Part shown: one piece after another, positions 62,561 to 64,000 of the stretch
Layout of the letters: each line of letters opens with the position of its first letter
Numbering within the stretch: the stretch's first letter is position 1
Source of the DNA: Certhia americana
Lineage: Eukaryota; Chordata; Aves; Passeriformes; Certhiidae
Direction of reading: 5' to 3'
NCBI GenBank assembly: GCA_018697195.1
Contig: CM031864.1
Location: 16,486,371 to 16,550,370, forward strand
DNA length: 64,000 nt
Translations under genes and position numbers: made by a program
Notes under the pieces: generated by a model
Databases searched by the model: none
Told to the model about the DNA's origin: nothing
What the model saw: only the letters and a program-made list of their open reading frames with translations

Positions 62561-64000
62561 GTGCGGCTTTTGTGTGGGGTCAGCTGTGCTTCGTGTTGCA
62601 GCATACGCAGACTAAAGGGGCCCAAGCCAGTCAATAAAGCACATCTTCAGGGCAGAACCAGCCCTTGTCAGATAACCATCTCTGTTTTTTCGAGGCGCGT
62701 CTCCTCCCTTCCCCCTGCTCCCCAGTACGTGGCAATACCGACTCCTGCTCCTTTAGGATCCCCGAGCTTGGCACAGCAGCTCCTGTCTTGCAACCTCCAT
62801 TTCCCCCCCGTCACAAGTGCTGCCACTGCTCTTAAACAAACACGAATTCAGGCGCAGGAGGCTTGTGACTTGCCCAGCATCCTTTAGGGGAGCTGGTCTG
62901 CGGTCACCGGGGGGATTCAGGCTCTGCGTTTACAGCATGCCTACAACCCGTGGCACTTTTTGCTCTGGACGTTCCCAGTGTGTTAAGAGCCATGAGATAG
63001 GTTACTGAGACTGGAAAATGGAGGACGGTAGTGGTGGTGGTGTTGTTTGGTGGAGAAGTCTTAGCAGTACTTCCTGTAATGGTGGTGCTGAAAGTGATGT
63101 TTTACTTGACTTAGCTGCTTGTGCAGAGAGCACTTTGGGGTACCAGGTACTCGTAAGCTTTGTCAGTTACAGCTTTAAAACATCCCTAAACACTACAAGG
63201 AAGCATTTGGGATTTTTTCAGCATTATGTCTGTCGCTGTGATAGGAAAGGATTGTGTTTTCTGCCTCTAAAACTGAAGGTAGGGAGTGACAATGCCCGTT
63301 TGTTTGGGAGAGAGGGCTTTAGGATGGGAGAAATTTGCATGAACAGGGCTGAGATTTGAAACCCACAGCTCTGAGCTGTCAGAAAAGCACTCTCATGCCA
63401 GATGGGGTAGCTAAGTCCCTTTTTCTGTGTTGCTTTTGTTTGGGTTTTTTATGGTTGTGTTTTTTTTTTTCTTTCTGTCTTGTTTGTTCTTTTTGGTGGC
63501 GGTGTTTTGTTTTGTTTTTTTCCCCCTCACCTCTTCCTGGAGGCGAAAGAAACCATCTTTCTTCAAACTCAGGCTAAGGTTAATGTTGTGTTATTTTCTC
63601 TTGATTACCATCTCAAATTAATTCACCAAGCCTTACTTGGGGCCAGGATCCTACTCATTCTTTGTGCCTTACAAATGCCCTATAAACCTTTTATTGTTAG
63701 TTGAAACTGATTTATGAAGTCCTGACCTAGGAATATGCTTCTGTGGCTATAATTTTTTTACACAATTTTCTCCTATGTCTCTAAAGACAGGCATTGCCTT
63801 TATAGTAATCTCATTTGGTGCTTTGTCTGTATCTTGCTTAGTGTCAAAAACACTTGTCTGTTTGCTGTGTCTGTTTTCTTGCACGTAATAGTAGGGGATA
63901 TTAAATAGATGCTGTTATTTGTAATTGTGATTACTTCAACACAGAAGATTAAAAGTTTACCACAGCTGTGTGAGGTTATGTGGGGAAGGGAGCAGTGTTA
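62561..64000 (+). other. LRRC8D: Presumed first intron or 5' region of the downstream gene
   Basis: Composition returns to ordinary. There is a T/G-rich stretch near 63434-63525 and no coding exon. Donor-like words occur after 63146 (CAG|GTACTC) and 63279 (AAG|GTAGGG), but I cannot assign them. Confidence 0.45.

Noticed and set aside
61669..62637. Long open frames on both strands in the second CpG island (up to 321 codons)
   Set aside because: Same GC effect. The sequence fits a promoter and non-coding exon better, and no conserved protein is visible.
62173..64000. Coding sequence of LRRC8D
   Set aside because: I looked for the conserved LRRC8 N-terminus and leucine-rich repeats after the second island and found none. 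The coding exons must lie beyond the window if the assignment is right.
1..64000. CRISPR arrays, bacterial operons or an integrated prokaryotic system
   Set aside because: No regularly spaced repeats with unique spacers, no dense gene packing and no Shine-Dalgarno pattern. The DNA is vertebrate throughout.

Overview
This is vertebrate nuclear DNA, almost certainly from a bird. Two things point there. The only complete gene encodes a vertebrate-specific channel subunit in a spliced gene with long introns. Intron 2 also carries a textbook 3' end of a CR1 LINE, the dominant avian retrotransposon, with the terminal ATTCTATG octamer repeats. Other CR1 scraps lie near 40.2, 43.9 and 59.2 kb. I cannot fix the order or species.

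Layout. Positions 1-360 are unassigned. A strong CpG island (about 360-1730) is the probable promoter and non-coding first exon of LRRC8C on the + strand, with two plausible 5' splice sites (after 1262 and after 1962). Intron 1 runs to 15978. The coding sequence has two exons (15983-16120 and 18633-20906) that join in phase to give an intact 803-residue LRRC8C. A probable long 3' UTR follows, with an early poly(A) signal at 21061 and a distal cluster at 24672-24730.

From about 24.75 to 61.7 kb I see no protein gene. This stretch holds an imperfect tandem duplication (40.09-43.79 and 43.79-47.89 kb). Each copy ends in a CpG-rich block followed by a G-rich minisatellite of about 16 bp period. 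The two copies differ mostly by one-base gaps, so the duplication may be partly or wholly an assembly product of noisy long reads.

A second classical CpG island (about 61.73-62.56 kb) looks like the promoter and first exon of the next + strand gene. In vertebrates LRRC8D follows LRRC8C in the LRRC8B-C-D cluster, so LRRC8D is the best guess, but none of its coding sequence is inside the window.

How the genes work together: LRRC8C and the presumed LRRC8D are optional subunits that assemble with obligatory LRRC8A into the hexameric volume-regulated anion channel (VRAC). The window therefore shows one complete VRAC subunit gene and probably the promoter of another. I did not find a new multi-gene system. 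The most unusual items are the duplicated CpG/minisatellite block and two apparently extra extracellular cysteines in LRRC8C.
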